Positions 1 through 7,485 of a DNA stretch of 16,198 nt are shown piece by piece. Origin of the DNA: Herminiimonas sp. (GTDB taxonomy: Bacteria; Pseudomonadota; Gammaproteobacteria; Burkholderiales; Burkholderiaceae); assembly GCA_014377155.1 (NCBI GenBank), contig JACMQD010000265.1:1-16198 (forward strand), in the 5' to 3' direction. A program made the translations under genes and the position numbers. Position 1 is the first letter of the stretch. Each line of letters begins with the position of its first letter. Under the pieces are notes generated by a model. That model worked only from the letters and a program-made list of their open reading frames with translations, had not been told where the DNA came from and ran no database searches.

Positions 1-1523
1 AGGGCGACATGGCCAGCGGCGTCCTCCAGCCTCCCTAGTGCGGGTGTCAGCGCATGCAGTAACGGCATGCCGTTGGCGCGCGGCCCCTGATGAACCAGCA
101 CCGCCACGAAATCGCGGTCCAGTTCGCCTGCCTTGTAGGCGTGCATGAAGGCTTCCTGCGACTCGAACACGATCGCCGGCGCTTCGACTATTCGGTATTG
201 CGGCTTGACAGCCGACACCTTGATGACCGCGCGGCCGTGGTTGCCGGTCAACAGGCGCAAGCCGCCATCCGCGGCGAACGGTGAGCTGGCCGGGCGCAGG
301 ACGTTGTCGTCGCCGCTGGCGCCCGGCGCTGCGCGCCAGACGATGCCGCCTTCCTGCAGGAACGGCTCGGCGCAGTGGGCCCGCAAGCCCTGTCCCTGCA
401 CAGTCAGCACGTCATCATGCAACAGGCCGGCATCGAGCAGTTCGCGAATGACGAAACCGGTACCGCCCGCGGCATGGAAATGATTGACATCGGCGTCGCC
501 GTTCGGATAAATGCGCGTAATCAGCGGCACCGCAGCCGACAGGTCATCGAAATCGGTCCAGTCTATGACTATCCCGGCCGCCTTGGCGATCGCCACCAGA
601 TGCAGCGTATGGTTGGTCGAGCCGCCTGTCGCCAGCAGCGCGACGATCGCATTGACGATGCATTTTTCATCGACGACGCGTCCGATCGGCGTATAGCGCT
701 CGTGATGACCAGCAATCTCGACCGCGCGCCGGGCGGCTGCGGTCGTCAGTGCATCACGCAAGGGTGTATTGGGCGGCACGAAAGCCGCGCCTGGCAAGTG
801 CAGGCCCATAACCTCCATGAGCATCTGGTTACTGTTAGCGGTACCGTAGAAAGTGCAGGTGCCGGCACCGTGATACGACTGCGATTCGGCTTCGAGCAGC
901 AACTCCCGGCTGAGCTTGCCCTGCGTGTACAACTGCCGGATGCGCGATTTTTCAGGGTTGGACATGCCCGTCGTCATCGGGCCGGCCGGGATGAACACTC
1001 CTGGTAGATGACCGAAGTGCAATGCGCCGATCAGCAGCCCGGGGACGATCTTGTCGCATACGCCCAAGTAGACCGCAGCATCGAACATGTTGTGCGAGAG
1101 TGCAACGGCAGTGGCCATGGCGATCGTGTCACGGGAAAACAGCGACAGCTCCATGCCGGGCTGGCCCTGCGTCACGCCGTCGCACATGGCCGGCACGCCA
1201 CCCGCAAACTGCGCCACGCCGCCGGCAGCTCTGACGGCTTCCTTGATAATGTGCGGGAAACGTTCGAACGGCTGATGCGCCGACAGCATGTCGTTGTAGG
1301 AGGACACGATCGCCACCGAGGGACTGCGCTGCTGCTTCAAAACCAGCTTGTCATTGGCGGGAAACGCCGCGAAGCCATGCGCAAGGTTGGTGCAGGAAAG
1401 CGTCGAGCGATTGACGCCCTGTGTGCGCGCCGCGTCAAGACGCATCAAGTACGCTGAGCGGTAAGGCTGACTGCGATCAATGATGCGCGCAGTGACTTTT
1501 GACAATATGGGATGGAGCGTCAT
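1..1523 (-). CDS. edd: 6-phosphogluconate dehydratase (Entner-Doudoroff), 3' end cut by window
   Basis: Edd dehydrates 6-phosphogluconate to 2-keto-3-deoxy-6-phosphogluconate (KDPG) in the cytoplasm, the committed step of the Entner-Doudoroff pathway, using a [4Fe-4S] cluster. The minus strand is open from an ATG at 1523 to the window edge: 507 codons, against roughly 600-620 in the family, so the C-terminus is missing. Visible hallmarks are [11 protein letters not shown] (residues 75-85), [16 protein letters not shown] (112-127), the IlvD/Edd signature [11 protein letters not shown] (156-166) and [13 protein letters not shown] (221-233). Cys114, Cys156 and Cys223 sit where this family carries cluster-ligand cysteines. 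The start is supported by the typical N-terminus [11 protein letters not shown] and by a GGA about 10 nt upstream; a fuller Shine-Dalgarno is absent. It is divergent from pgi and probably shares regulatory sites with it. The IlvD dehydratase of branched-chain synthesis is the main alternative, but the length and the [13 protein letters not shown] block favour Edd. Confidence 0.96.
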   Translation of the reverse strand, partial: MTLHPILSKVTARIIDRSQPYRSAYLMRLDAARTQGVNRSTLSCTNLAHGFAAFPANDKLVLKQQRSPSVAIVSSYNDMLSAHQPFERFPHIIKEAVRAAGGVAQFAGGVPAMCDGVTQGQPGMELSLFSRDTIAMATAVALSHNMFDAAVYLGVCDKIVPGLLIGALHFGHLPGVFIPAGPMTTGMSNPEKSRIRQLYTQGKLSRELLLEAESQSYHGAGTCTFYGTANSNQMLMEVMGLHLPGAAFVPPNTPLRDALTTAAARRAVEIAGHHERYTPIGRVVDEKCIVNAIVALLATGGSTNHTLHLVAIAKAAGIVIDWTDFDDLSAAVPLITRIYPNGDADVNHFHAAGGTGFVIRELLDAGLLHDDVLTVQGQGLRAHCAEPFLQEGGIVWRAAPGASGDDNVLRPASSPFAADGGLRLLTGNHGRAVIKVSAVKPQYRIVEAPAIVFESQEAFMHAYKAGELDRDFVAVLVHQGPRANGMPLLHALTPALGRLEDAAGHVA

Positions 1524-1563
1524 GGTCTTTATCCGGAACGAATAACAGGATGAAATTTTACTA

Positions 1564-1575
1564 CTGCAATTGCAG
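1564..1575. promoter_or_regulatory. Perfect 12-bp palindrome in the edd leader, candidate operator
   Basis: CTGCAATTGCAG is an exact palindrome in the edd 5' untranslated region, 41 bp upstream of the edd start codon. If the extended -10 at 1600-1608 is used, it lies about 20-30 nt downstream of transcription start, a common repressor position. No named regulator can be assigned from sequence alone. Confidence 0.35.
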
Positions 1576-1599
1576 AAAAGCATTGATTCGACCTAGCAT

Positions 1600-1608
1600 T
1601 TTATACCA
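1600..1608 (-). promoter_or_regulatory. Candidate extended -10 element for edd
   Basis: Read on the minus strand this is TGGTATAAA, a TGn motif followed by TATAAA. It would place transcription start near 1593 and give a leader of about 70 nt before the edd ATG. No good -35 hexamer is present at the usual spacing, which is tolerated by extended -10 promoters. Inference from consensus matching only. Confidence 0.4.
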
Positions 1609-1674
1609 GTCTTTTGGCTAAATGCCACTTACTTGGCTGTTAATCGCTGCCTTATGTGCGCCATCTCACGTTAA

Positions 1675-1693
1675 TCGAAAATATTATTCTCGA
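1675..1693. promoter_or_regulatory. Imperfect 19-bp dyad, candidate operator between edd and pgi
   Basis: TCGAAAATATTATTCTCGA matches its own reverse complement at 16 of 19 positions, with TCGA at both ends. It sits in the AT-rich middle of the divergent edd/pgi region, upstream of both genes, so a bound regulator could affect either direction. The cognate factor is unknown. Confidence 0.35.
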
Positions 1694-1703
1694 TAAGGAT
1701 TAC

Positions 1704-1718
1704 TGTAGTGAAATTACC
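1704..1718. promoter_or_regulatory. HexR-like operator candidate upstream of pgi
   Basis: TGTAGTGAAATTACC agrees at 12 of 15 positions with the HexR box remembered for gammaproteobacteria (TGTAATTAAATTACA), and has the dyad GTA-T---A-TAC. It ends 12 bp before the candidate pgi -10 (1730-1735), so it would cover the -35 zone. A hexR gene lies downstream in the same cluster, which makes the assignment plausible. The betaproteobacterial HexR consensus may differ, so this is an inference. Confidence 0.4.
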
Positions 1719-1729
1719 TATTTTTAAGG

Positions 1730-1735
1730 TATAGT
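1730..1735 (+). promoter_or_regulatory. Candidate -10 element for the pgi-zwf-hexR transcript
   Basis: TATAGT lies 33 bp upstream of the pgi ATG. The expected -35 position is occupied by the HexR-like dyad (1704-1718) and has no recognisable TTGACA, so the promoter may be weak or activator-dependent. Consensus matching only. Confidence 0.3.
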
Positions 1736-1768
1736 CATCTGAACTTATCGTTTTCACATTACGCCTTC

Positions 1769-3427
1769 ATGAAACGTCCTGCACTGACCGACAGTCCTGC
1801 ATTCCATGCGCTTGAGGCGCATTACACCCACACGCAAGCGCCTACCTTACGCAGCCTGTTCGATACTGATCGAGAGCGCGGAGACCGGTACAGTGTCGAG
1901 GCGGCAGGGTTATTTCTGGATTACTCCAAAAATTGCGTTACCGACGAAATACTGCGTTTGCTGTTAAATTTGGCGGCCGAGCGAGGGGTAGAGGACTGGC
2001 GCGCGGCGATGTTTCGTGGGGACAAGATCAATCTGAGCGAACACCGCGCGGTGCTCCACACCGCCTTACGTGCGCCACGTGACAGCGTGTTGATGATGGA
2101 TGGCGTGAACGTCGGTTACGAGATTCATCAGGTACTCGACCGGATGCGCGCGTTCACGGATCGTGTGCGTTCGGGCCACTGGACCGGCTTCGACGGCGAC
2201 GCGATTACCGACATCGTCAATATCGGCATCGGTGGCTCGGGTCTCGGCCCGAAAATGGCGTGCCGTGCGTTGCGCGAATTTGCGCACCCTCGGCTGCAAA
2301 GCCATTTCGTCGCCAATGTCGATGGCCATGATCTCGCTGCAGTGCTCGCGCAAGTGCAGCCGGCGACGACGTTGTTCATCATCTGTTCCAAAACCTTCGC
2401 TACGACCGAAACGATGATGAACGCGCAGTCGGCGCGTAGCTGGTTCCTGCAATCCGGCAGCGCAAGCGACCTGCACCGGCACTTCGTGGCAGTGTCGACT
2501 AATACCGAAGCGGTCACCGCATTCGGCATCGATGTCGACAACATGTTTCCGTTCTGGGACTGGGTCGGCGGGCGCTATTCGGTATGGTCAGCGATCGGAC
2601 TGTCGCTTGCGCTGTCGACAGGGTTCGACCATTTCCAGGCTTTCCTGGCCGGCGCACATGCAATGGACCAGCATTTTCAAACTGCGCCGCTGGCGCGCAA
2701 CATGCCAGTTCTGCTGGCAATGACCGGTTTTCTGAATCGCCAGTTCTTCCGCGCCGGGTCGGTCTCGATCGCGCCCTATCACCGCGACCTGGCGGCGTTC
2801 CCATCGTATCTGCAGCAACTGGACATGGAAAGCAACGGCAAACAGGTCGCCGCAGATGGCGCGCGCATGACCGTACCCACCGGGCCTATCATCTGGGGTA
2901 ATGTCGGCACCGATGCCCAGCATGCTTACTTTCAGTGGCTGCATCAGGGTACCGATCCCACGCCGATCGATTTCATTGCCGCCCTTACGCCTGGCCATGC
3001 GCTGCCGGGACATCATGCGGCGCTGCTGGCCAACTGCTTTGCCCAATCCGAAGCGTTCATGCGCGGCAAGACGAGCGATGAAGTACGGGCCGACCTGCAG
3101 GCGCAGGGCATGGAACCCGACGCCATCGAAGCGTTGGTGCCGCATCGGACTTTTCCGGGCAGTCGCCCGAGCAACACGATCTTGATGGATGCCCTGACGC
3201 CCGCCTCGCTCGGTGCGCTGATCGCATTGTACGAACACAAGGTCTTCGTTCAGGGTATCGTATGGGGCATCAACAGTTTTGACCAATGGGGTGTCGAACT
3301 GGGCAAGGTCATGGCGAAAAGCATTCAGGAAGAACTCAACGGCTCAGCCCAGCCGGCGCGTCACGACAGCTCGACCAATGCACTGATCGCCCGCGCCTCC
3401 CGCGCTCTGCGCAGGCAGGCGCCATGA
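1769..3427 (+). CDS. pgi: Glucose-6-phosphate isomerase
   Basis: Pgi interconverts glucose-6-phosphate and fructose-6-phosphate in the cytoplasm. In a cluster with zwf and edd it can recycle fructose-6-phosphate into the Entner-Doudoroff route. The 552-residue product is close to the usual length (about 550). Both family signatures are visible: DWVGGRYSVWSAIG (264-277) and a C-terminal block GIVWGINSFDQWGVELGK ending at Lys513. Glu354 (in DMESNGK), His385 (in AQHAYF) and Lys513 have the spacing of the known catalytic Glu/His/Lys. NIGIGGSGLGP (151-161) is the phosphosugar loop of the SIS fold. The start MKRPALTDSPAF aligns with the family N-terminus, although no Shine-Dalgarno precedes it. The stop codon overlaps the ATG of a 29-codon mini-ORF that runs into zwf. 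Confidence 0.97.
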   Translation: MKRPALTDSPAFHALEAHYTHTQAPTLRSLFDTDRERGDRYSVEAAGLFLDYSKNCVTDEILRLLLNLAAERGVEDWRAAMFRGDKINLSEHRAVLHTALRAPRDSVLMMDGVNVGYEIHQVLDRMRAFTDRVRSGHWTGFDGDAITDIVNIGIGGSGLGPKMACRALREFAHPRLQSHFVANVDGHDLAAVLAQVQPATTLFIICSKTFATTETMMNAQSARSWFLQSGSASDLHRHFVAVSTNTEAVTAFGIDVDNMFPFWDWVGGRYSVWSAIGLSLALSTGFDHFQAFLAGAHAMDQHFQTAPLARNMPVLLAMTGFLNRQFFRAGSVSIAPYHRDLAAFPSYLQQLDMESNGKQVAADGARMTVPTGPIIWGNVGTDAQHAYFQWLHQGTDPTPIDFIAALTPGHALPGHHAALLANCFAQSEAFMRGKTSDEVRADLQAQGMEPDAIEALVPHRTFPGSRPSNTILMDALTPASLGALIALYEHKVFVQGIVWGINSFDQWGVELGKVMAKSIQEELNGSAQPARHDSSTNALIARASRALRRQAP

Positions 3428-3493
3428 CAGCAGTCCGTGCCATCCTGACACCATTCATGCAATTCCCTAACTGGCAGCAATTATTTTCCTATC

Positions 3494-4966
3494 ATGGCAC
3501 TTACCGATTTTGATCTTGTCTTGTTTGGCGGCAGCGGCGATCTCGCCATGCGCAAACTTTTGCCGGCGATGTATGCGCGTGACCGCGCCAAGGATTTGCC
3601 CCCGGGCGCACGCATCATCTGCGTCGGCCGGCATGCGTGGACGCAGCAGGAATTTCTCGACACCGTCAATACCACCGCCAAGCCGCACATTGCGCTGACG
3701 TGTTTCGAGGACACGCTGTGGACGATGTTTTGCAAGCGCATTACCTACGTCGTGCTGGACGCCAGCGATGGCGCGACCTATGGCCACTTGGCCAAGGTGC
3801 TGCGCACCGACCCTGCACTCACGCGCGTGTTTTACCTGGCAACACCGCCCAGCCTGTTTTCGCAGATTTGCCAACACCTCGCCTCCAATCAACTGGCGAC
3901 GGCGAATTCGCGGGTGGTACTCGAAAAGCCGCTCGGTCGCGATCTCGCCAGCGCCAAGCAGATCAATGCCGAAGTGGGCGAAGTATTTGCCGAAAGCCAG
4001 ATCTACCGGATCGACCACTACCTGGGTAAGGAAGCGGTGCAAAACCTGCTCGCGCTACGCTTCGGCAATATCCTGTTCGAGCCGCTCTGGCGACGCGAAT
4101 GGATCTCCGACGTCCAGATCACGATCGCCGAAAAACTCGGCGTCGGCAACCGCATGGGTTATTACGAAAATTCCGGCGCGCTGCGCGACATGCTGCAAAA
4201 CCACCTGCTGCAGTTACTGTGTATCGTCGCGATGGAACCGCCGCTGTCGGTGACGCCCGACGCTGTACGCGACGAAAAACTCAAAGTACTGCGTTCCCTG
4301 AAACGCTTTACCTATGCCACGCTGGGCCAGAACGTGATTCGCGGCCAGTACCGTGCCGGCCACGTCGACGGGCAGGCAGTACCGAGCTACCGCAACGAGC
4401 CCGATGCCGATGCGGATTCGCGCACTGAGACCTTTGTCGCGGTACGCGCCGAAATCGATACCTGGCGCTGGTCGGGCGTGCCGTTCTACCTGCGAACCGG
4501 CAAGCGCATGGCCGACAAGCTGGCCGAAATCGTGATCCGCTTCAAGTCGATTCCGCATTCGATCTTCGCACAGCCGACCGGCAGCTTCCAGCCGAATTGT
4601 CTGGTGATCCGGCTGCAGCCGGATGAAGGACTGCAGCTCAATCTGATGGCCAAAACCCCGGGTGACGGCATGCGCCTCAAACCTGTCGAACTGGAACTGG
4701 ACTTCCGCGAAACCTTCAAGACGCCGCGCATGGATGCCTACGAGCGCTTGCTGCTCGATGTGCTGCGGGGCCACCTGACGCTGTTCATGCGCAGCGACGA
4801 ACTGGAGGCCGCATGGGAATGGGTGGAGCCGATCCTGGAATTCTGGGACAAGGAAGAAACCGAGCCGATGCCCTACACCGCCGGCACCTGGGGCCCGGCC
4901 GCATCGAGCGCACTGATTGGCCGCGACGGCTTGCAATGGCGCGAAGAAGCGCTGCCTGGCGACTAG
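3494..4966 (+). CDS. zwf: Glucose-6-phosphate 1-dehydrogenase
   Basis: Zwf oxidises glucose-6-phosphate to 6-phosphogluconolactone with NAD(P)+, feeding edd in this cluster and producing NADPH. The product has 490 residues, the normal size. The nucleotide-binding GGSGDLAMRKLLPAMY lies near residues 12-27. The active-site signature DHYLGKE is at residues 174-180 (Asp174, His175, Lys179). QNHLLQLL carries His237, matching the catalytic histidine region of the family. The start MALTDFDLVLFGGSGDL places the Rossmann glycines where expected. No clear Shine-Dalgarno precedes the ATG, and translation may depend on ribosomes arriving from upstream. It is 66 bp after pgi and 10 bp before hexR. No 6-phosphogluconolactonase gene sits beside it. 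Confidence 0.97.
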   Translation: MALTDFDLVLFGGSGDLAMRKLLPAMYARDRAKDLPPGARIICVGRHAWTQQEFLDTVNTTAKPHIALTCFEDTLWTMFCKRITYVVLDASDGATYGHLAKVLRTDPALTRVFYLATPPSLFSQICQHLASNQLATANSRVVLEKPLGRDLASAKQINAEVGEVFAESQIYRIDHYLGKEAVQNLLALRFGNILFEPLWRREWISDVQITIAEKLGVGNRMGYYENSGALRDMLQNHLLQLLCIVAMEPPLSVTPDAVRDEKLKVLRSLKRFTYATLGQNVIRGQYRAGHVDGQAVPSYRNEPDADADSRTETFVAVRAEIDTWRWSGVPFYLRTGKRMADKLAEIVIRFKSIPHSIFAQPTGSFQPNCLVIRLQPDEGLQLNLMAKTPGDGMRLKPVELELDFRETFKTPRMDAYERLLLDVLRGHLTLFMRSDELEAAWEWVEPILEFWDKEETEPMPYTAGTWGPAASSALIGRDGLQWREEALPGD

Positions 4967-4976
4967 TAGAACACCG

Positions 4977-5846
4977 ATGCTGCTTGATTCGATTCGCACC
5001 CAGATCGATTCGCTCTCCAAATCGGAGCGCAAGGCCGCGCTTGCCGTACTCAAAAATCCCCACCTGGCGATTTCGGGCAACATCACCGCGCTGGCAAAAA
5101 ACGCCCAGGTGTCGGAGCCGACCGTGGTGCGCTTTTGCCGCGCCGTCGGTTGTGAAGGCTGGCATGATTTCAAGCTCAAACTGGCACAGAACCTGGCCGT
5201 GTCGCTACCCGGCGCCGATGAATCGCTGGGACAGGGGGATCTGGCGGCCGATCTGATCAACAAGATCTGCAGCCGCTCGATCAACACGCTTCTGGACCTG
5301 CGCAACAGTCTCGGTCCTGAACCGATCCAGCGCGCGCTCGATGTCTTGACGGGAGCAAAAAAAATCGAATTTTATGGTCAGGGCACGTCTGGCATCGTGG
5401 CGATGGACGCACAGCACAAATTCTTCAGATCGGGCGTACCGACGGTAGCCTATTCCGATCCGCATATCCACAGCATTGCCGCATCGCTTCTGACAAAAGG
5501 TGACGTCGTAGTGGCCATCTCGCAGCGCGGCAGCAGCGTATCCCTGTTGCGCAGTGTCCAGCTGGCGCGCCGGGTCGGCGCCGACGTGATCGTACTGGCG
5601 CCGAGCGGCACGCCGCTAGCGGACCTGGCAACGGTGCTGATTCCGGTCGACTTGCGGTCCGATACCGATCCTTACACGCCGATTTCTGCACGCCTTGCGC
5701 ACTTGGTGGTGATCGACATTCTGGCAGTCGGCCTGGCATTGCGGCTGGGACCGGAATTTCGCCACAAGATGCAGCAAGCGCAAAAGGCCCTGCAAAAGAT
5801 CGACATGCAGTTCGACTATTTCCTGCGCCAACCGAATAAATCCTGA
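4977..5846 (+). CDS. hexR: RpiR/HexR-family transcriptional regulator of glucose catabolism
   Basis: A 289-residue regulator with an N-terminal RpiR-type helix-turn-helix (about residues 34-57, SGNITALAKNAQVSEPTV then RFCRAVG) and a C-terminal SIS phosphosugar-binding domain (about 122-256). HexR proteins bind DNA near edd/zwf/gap-type genes and release it on binding KDPG. From memory of Pseudomonas putida HexR, Arg54/Arg57 contact DNA and Ser140/Ser184 bind effector. Here Arg52/Arg55 and Ser138/Ser182 sit at the same offsets, supporting HexR over other RpiR proteins. The start at 4977 (MLLDSIRTQIDSLSKSERKA) fits the family; an in-frame ATG at 4917 lies inside zwf and would add 20 unrelated residues. 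Only 10 bp separate it from zwf, so the two are probably cotranscribed. Confidence 0.92.
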   Translation: MLLDSIRTQIDSLSKSERKAALAVLKNPHLAISGNITALAKNAQVSEPTVVRFCRAVGCEGWHDFKLKLAQNLAVSLPGADESLGQGDLAADLINKICSRSINTLLDLRNSLGPEPIQRALDVLTGAKKIEFYGQGTSGIVAMDAQHKFFRSGVPTVAYSDPHIHSIAASLLTKGDVVVAISQRGSSVSLLRSVQLARRVGADVIVLAPSGTPLADLATVLIPVDLRSDTDPYTPISARLAHLVVIDILAVGLALRLGPEFRHKMQQAQKALQKIDMQFDYFLRQPNKS

Positions 5847-5863
5847 CAACGCACGCGCCTGTC

Positions 5864-5889
5864 GTTACAGTGTTGATATTGTTACAATG
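5864..5889 (+). repeat. Direct repeat GTTACARTG upstream of tal
   Basis: GTTACAGTG (5864-5872) and GTTACAATG (5881-5889) are 17 bp apart start to start. The second copy is part of a short palindrome, ATTGT-T-ACAAT (5878-5888), that overlaps the tal extended -10. The arrangement looks like a regulator site, but no factor can be named. Confidence 0.35.
5880..5888 (+). promoter_or_regulatory. Candidate extended -10 promoter for tal
   Basis: TGTTACAAT contains a TGn extension followed by TACAAT. It is 33 bp upstream of the tal ATG, giving a leader of roughly 27 nt. A -35 hexamer is not evident. The site suggests tal has its own promoter in addition to readthrough from hexR. Confidence 0.45.
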
Positions 5890-5921
5890 GTCCAAACCTT
5901 TCCTCTCGCGGCTTACTCATC

Positions 5922-6857
5922 ATGAATCAACTCGAACAGCTCAAGCAGTACACCACCATCGTCGCCGATACCGGCGATTTTCAGTCCATCCAGGCTTTTA
6001 CGCCGCAGGACGCCACGACCAATCCGTCCTTGATTCTCAAGGCGGTGCAAAAGGACGAATATAAGCCGTTGCTGGACCGGGCCGTACGCGACCATGCGGG
6101 CAAGTCGACTGCCGACATCATCGATCGCCTGCTGGTCGGATTCGGTTGCAAGATACTGGAAATCATCCCGGGGCGCGTTTCGACCGAAACCGATGCACGC
6201 CTGTCGTTCGATACCCAAGGGACGATTGAAAAGGGTCGTGCGCTGATCGCGCTGTATGAAGCAGCAGGCGTGGCGCGCGAGCGTGTTTTGATCAAGATTG
6301 CCTCGACCTGGGAAGGCATCCGCGCCGCCGAAGTGCTGCAACAGGAAGGTATCCGCTGCAACATGACGTTGCTGTTTTCGTTGCCACAAGCGGTTGCCTG
6401 CGCGGACGCGGGCGCGCAACTGATTTCGCCTTTTGTCGGGCGCATCTATGACTGGCACAAAAAATCCACCGGCATCGACTATACCGGCGCCGAAGACCCG
6501 GGCGTGCAGTCGGTCAAACGAATCTACAACTACTATCGCAAGTTCGGCTATCGCACCGAAGTCATGGGCGCGAGTTTTCGCAACACGTCGCAGATTCTCG
6601 AACTGGCGGGCTGCGACCTGCTGACAATCAGCCCCGAACTCTTGCAAAAACTTGCCGACGGCGATGCTACCGTAATGCGAAAGCTGAGTGCGGAATCAGC
6701 CCAGACAGAGGACGCGTGCAAGCTGACACTGGACGAAAAGGCATTTCGCAGCATGCTTAACGACGACGCCATGGCGACCGAAAAACTGTCCGAGGGCATT
6801 CGTCTGTTCTGCGCCGATTCGGTCAAGCTGGATAAGCTGGTCGACGCGCTGCGCTGA
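5922..6857 (+). CDS. tal: Transaldolase (TalB type)
   Basis: Transaldolase moves a dihydroxyacetone unit between sedoheptulose-7-phosphate/glyceraldehyde-3-phosphate and erythrose-4-phosphate/fructose-6-phosphate in the non-oxidative pentose phosphate pathway. The product has 311 residues, close to E. coli TalB. Both signatures are present: DATTNPSLI (residues 30-38) and [18 protein letters not shown], with the Schiff-base lysine at Lys125. Asp16, Asn34 and Glu89 (in STETDARLS) occupy the other active-site positions. The start [20 protein letters not shown] is the standard N-terminus; the Shine-Dalgarno is weak. It follows hexR by 75 bp with a candidate promoter of its own. Its product fructose-6-phosphate is a Pgi substrate, which explains the clustering. 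Confidence 0.97.
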   Translation: MNQLEQLKQYTTIVADTGDFQSIQAFTPQDATTNPSLILKAVQKDEYKPLLDRAVRDHAGKSTADIIDRLLVGFGCKILEIIPGRVSTETDARLSFDTQGTIEKGRALIALYEAAGVARERVLIKIASTWEGIRAAEVLQQEGIRCNMTLLFSLPQAVACADAGAQLISPFVGRIYDWHKKSTGIDYTGAEDPGVQSVKRIYNYYRKFGYRTEVMGASFRNTSQILELAGCDLLTISPELLQKLADGDATVMRKLSAESAQTEDACKLTLDEKAFRSMLNDDAMATEKLSEGIRLFCADSVKLDKLVDALR

Positions 6858-7111
6858 GCCGGTTCGATTTCGGCATGATGTGTACCGAAGCGGCCTGCCT
6901 CGGCGCTAAATCTGCGCAGGAAAGTTGATTCATCTCACAGACCCGCGAGGAAAATACCGCTATCGTGAAATTGGTTTCATGAAATAAACCAGGCCCTTGG
7001 GTTGTGAACCATGAAGTCTGTTCGTGCACCCGGCATGTTATTACGCGCACCCTTCGTCACGATTTCGTGCTTTACACTTTAGTGCATCATCTACCGTTGA
7101 AGGAGCAGCTC
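6858..7111. other. Intergenic region tal to lipoprotein gene
   Basis: No convincing gene or RNA. A short hairpin TGAAA-TTGG-TTTCA lies at 6966-6979 and a near-perfect dyad CACGATTTCGTG at 7058-7069, about 40 bp before the lipoprotein start. No strong -35/-10 pair was found for the lipoprotein, nor an intrinsic terminator with a T-tract after tal. Confidence 0.5.
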
Positions 7112-7288
7112 ATGAAAAAATATTTAATCGTTGCCGCCATGTTACTGGCCGTCGTCGCATGCAAGAAACCCACGCCCACCACTACGGAAAGCGGCGTAAG
7201 TTCCCCTGTGGGAGCGACCGGATCGGCCACGCCATCGCCCGGATCTACTGCCACGCCGGGTTCTGCAGGGCCGTCCAAGGCGCCTTGA
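7112..7288 (+). CDS. Small predicted lipoprotein, function unknown
   Basis: A 58-residue product beginning MKKYLIVAAMLLAVVAC. The charged N-terminus, hydrophobic core (residues 5-16) and Cys17 preceded by Val-Val-Ala form a type II signal peptide and lipobox, so the mature protein would be a lipid-anchored peptide of 42 residues. The mature part starts with Lys-Lys-Pro and is rich in Thr, Ser, Pro, Gly and Ala with no predicted fold, more a tether than an enzyme. A strong Shine-Dalgarno (AAGGAG, ending 6 nt before the ATG) supports translation. It stands alone, with convergent minus-strand genes downstream. The low-complexity tail prevents family assignment; entericidin-like small lipoproteins are comparable in size only. 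Confidence 0.72.
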   Translation: MKKYLIVAAMLLAVVACKKPTPTTTESGVSSPVGATGSATPSPGSTATPGSAGPSKAP

Positions 7289-7332
7289 ACGCGTCACTTT
7301 CGAGGCGGGGATACCGTCCTGGCAGCGCATGC

Positions 7333-7407
7333 CGTGCCGGCACGAGCGAACGACGATGAGTGGGACGTCAGCGAGGTGACGTCCTCGAGGGCCCGCGCTC
7401 GCGGGGC
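7333..7407. other. Cluster of palindromes/hairpins between convergent genes
   Basis: Between the lipoprotein stop and the convergent PaiB-family stop are three symmetric elements: the exact 12-bp palindrome CGTGCCGGCACG (7333-7344), an inverted repeat GGGACGTC / GACGTCCT with an 8-nt loop (7362-7385), and a GC-rich stem GCCCGC / GCGGGGC with one bulge (7391-7407). They could act as bidirectional transcription ends, but none is followed by a T-tract, so a canonical intrinsic terminator is not supported. Confidence 0.35.
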
Positions 7408-7485
7408 TGTGCGATCGGTTCACGAGTCAAGTCCGTAGCGACGACAAATCATTGTTCGTCCGGCAGACTCCTGGCATAACATTCG

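Noticed and set aside
375..1457. Two abutting plus-strand open frames (375-1007 and 1008-1457)
   Set aside because: They are antisense to edd, whose minus-strand frame carries unmistakable family motifs; their translations are Arg/His/Gln-rich with no recognisable domain.
4917..4976. Upstream ATG for hexR adding 20 residues
   Set aside because: These codons overlap the end of zwf in another frame and encode sequence absent from RpiR proteins; the ATG at 4977 gives the standard N-terminus.
4214..5305. 363-codon minus-strand open frame across zwf and hexR
   Set aside because: It lies opposite two well-supported genes and shows no domain; long antisense frames are common in GC-rich coding DNA.
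7071..7081. TTTACACTTTA resembling the lac promoter -35 region
   Set aside because: No -10 hexamer occurs 16-18 bp downstream, where the Shine-Dalgarno region begins, so it cannot serve as a -35 for the lipoprotein gene.
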